This document shows positions 19,230 through 21,187 of a stretch of 21,187 nucleotides of DNA, piece by piece. A program made the translations under genes and the position numbers. Source of the DNA: CAZEYI01 sp964422855 (GTDB lineage Bacteria > Patescibacteriota > Gracilibacteria > Absconditabacterales > Absconditicoccaceae); assembly GCA_964422855.1 (NCBI GenBank), contig CAYRCS010000018.1, positions 1 to 21,187 of the forward strand, given 5' to 3'. The notes beneath the pieces were generated by a model, which worked only from the letters and a program-made list of their open reading frames with translations, was not told where the DNA came from and did no database searches. The first letter of the stretch is position 1. Each line of letters opens with the position of its first letter.

Positions 19230-21187
19230 GCCATCTCTTCCCACAAGTCGGTGAATACTTCTGTATAGCTTCTATCAATACCTTGATTGGTATTGAAGTA
19301 TGTTCGCATAAATTTGCTACATGCATCTTGTGGTTGTACAGTGATATCCAATAGATCATCCACATGGTCTGGATGTTTGACTTGCTTCACATCGATCTGC
19401 ATTGGTGTACCTCCTTGGTAGTAGAGGATATATGAGAACTCTACTATCTTACCATTAGTAAGAGGGATGTCGTCTACGATATAATTGTAATCTTCATTGT
19501 CTGGTTTTCGATTGATATCTGCTTGTGATGGTAATTGGCTTGTCCCTGTCCCTGTGTCAAATGTCAGTATCTCTCACTTGGTATTTGTATTGATAATCCA
19601 TGGTCAGCGTATCTGGTCGACAAAGGTAGCTGTCGTCGTTGCCTTACCTTCTATGACAACTCTGACTTTGACTTCATCGCCAGCTTTGAGGATATCGCCA
19701 TTGAGATCTTCATAGTATTTGTAGACATTGACTTTGTCTGCTCCTGTAAAGAATCATACTCCTATGTATGCTATCTCATCTTTATTAAGTGTTTCGTTCT
19801 TAGGAATAAACTTATTGAATGGATTGCTTGTGAAGCGGAGGAGATCAAACGCACCAGCTGCTACGATACTGTCTATATCAAATGTATTGAGCGCAGAGAG
19901 AGCTCACTGCGATTGTAAGAGTGAGTTCATACCTGCAGTAAACTGATCTGTATCTATCTGTTCGTTTTGATATTGGTTTTGGAGGATTTGTAATGCTGCG
20001 TCTGTTGTGCCTGTACCTCCTGCTAGATTATCTAGACTATTACCAAGTGGATTGTTGGGATTATCTTCTGCAGGAAGCGCCAATCATTTTCGACGCATCA
20101 ATGACTTGTCTTGGATCTTGAGCGTTGGATTGACTTTGATACCAAAGCGTTTGACGATCGTCATGTTGGTATCTTGTCTCTGCGCAAACATATTTTGATC
20201 ACAGGTATATCCAGCTTCTTCTCCCACTGATACATAGTTGGGTTTGCCGGCTGTCTTGCCTCCGTAGAATACTTTGATATATCCATCCATATCGTTGGTC
20301 ACGATATCTATGTCATCATCGTTGTCCATGTCCTTGATAAATGTCTGATGTACTTCAGTGAAATCCGAAGTGACTTGATCAGTCTCAGATCATGCAACAT
20401 TCAAACATATGAGTTTGCCATCGACATCAAAAATACCTTGGTCATTGAGATAGGTTCTAAGTTGCGCTTCTGCTGTTTGTACGATGATATCTGGGTAACC
20501 ATTACCATCTACATCGCCGACAAATATATCATCTATTGTGTCTCCGATCAATAAGAGATTACCAACATCATCATATGGTTTGCTGTCACCATAATTTTTG
20601 AGTACTTTGATACTACCATCTGTATGTGCTACGATGATATCAGATAGTCAGTCATTGTTTATATCCTCAGACATAGTCTTGAGAATAGTTTTGTTTGGGT
20701 CACTATATATGGTCTGTCCGATACCTGCGTCGACATTGGTTTGTTCGACGGTACGGTTTTTGCTGATTCTCTGGAGGAGTGGATCTCCGTAGTTGATCAA
20801 GAATGCAGATGCATATGCTTTGTTGGATTCGCCTACTGTTTGTCCTTGTGCAAAATTGCTTAAGTTTTTGAAGTCGCCTCTAAATCCTAAGAAGTTATTT
20901 TCGTCGTCACTGTTTTGGATGGATTTGTAGGCGAATGTTTCTGGGTCGAGTGGTGTGTCTTTGATACTGAGTCAGATGCCGATACTACCATTGGTAGATC
21001 ATTCGGTAAAGGTGATACGTGGTTGTATGTTAGTATCACTTACTTGTATTGTAGGGAGTGTGTTATTGATATCGAGTGATGACTTGATGTAGATACTTCC
21101 GATAATAGTGCCTTGTCGTTTGACGGTCCAGGAGTTTCGTGTGTTGTCTGATTGTTCTTCTTGAATGAGTATCTGGAGATCTGGATG
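19230..21187 (-). CDS. Giant exported-type protein, upstream part with FG-GAP/VCBS repeats (partial)
   Basis: About 652 codons open at both ends; the true start lies beyond the window. Reading right to left: a beta-rich segment (21187-20700), then at least three FG-GAP/VCBS-type repeats, each with a calcium-binding loop followed by D-I-(I/V): D-I-N-N-D-G-L-S-D-I-I-V (near 20640-20670, its Gly a TGA codon), D-V-D-G-N-G-Y-P-D-I-I-V (near 20490-20520) and D-M-D-N-D-D-D-I-D-I-V (near 20300-20332). Such repeats build beta-propellers in integrins and bacterial surface proteins. Further on, D-L-N-G-D-I-L-K-A-G-D-E-V-K-V-R-V-V (about 19650-19705) resembles a DUF11-like beta domain. No signal peptide can be seen because the N-terminus is missing, so export is inferred from the domains. 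Most likely continuous with the part left of the gap. Confidence 0.75.

Overview
The window is bacterial and reads UGA as glycine (translation table 25). Under the standard code most reading frames break at TGA. When TGA is read as Gly they join into full-length genes, and the Gly falls at conserved positions: the G before L-R-L-S-E in a Xer recombinase, the G of HEIGH in a zinc peptidase, the G of a DxNxDG calcium loop. Only Absconditabacteria (SR1) and Gracilibacteria (BD1-5) in the Patescibacteria/CPR are known to use this code. The low G+C and the many exported proteins of unknown family fit, but the sequence alone does not separate the two phyla.

Layout, left to right. (1) 1-2332: a tyrosine recombinase (Xer type) and folC overlap by one base and end at a hairpin terminator. 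(2) 2333-2419: a minus-strand tRNA-Leu(CAA) that runs into the same terminator from the other side. (3) 2559-3660: ssb and signal peptidase I (lepB), closed by a terminator. (4) 3732-7826: a compact plus-strand run of a membrane protein with a bacterial PH-like domain, a small Hsp20 chaperone, a 703-aa DEDDh exonuclease fused to what looks like an eroded DinG-type helicase, and a membrane-anchored HExxH metallopeptidase, closed by a long hairpin terminator. (5) 7866-12746: three plus-strand genes (505, 385 and 734 aa), each starting with a signal peptide and none of recognised family. (6) 12750-21187: a minus-strand run converging on module 5. It holds a giant exported-type protein with FG-GAP repeats, coiled coil and proline-rich parts (its N-terminus lies outside the window and it is interrupted by a 100-N assembly gap), then a 294-aa exported protein, then a 158-aa VirB2/TrbC-like pilin candidate.

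Modules 1-4 are mostly housekeeping or stress genes. Modules 5 and 6 form about 13 kb devoted almost entirely to exported proteins meeting tail to tail, with stop codons three bases apart. A reasonable but unproven reading is a surface or secretion apparatus (pilin, giant adhesin-like protein, exported accessory proteins) of the kind an episymbiotic or predatory CPR cell could use for host contact. LepB and the metallopeptidase next door could act on such proteins, but nothing in the sequence links them directly. There is no stretch over 300 bases without a gene apart from the N gap's surroundings, which are coding. No CRISPR array, rRNA or insertion sequence was seen.
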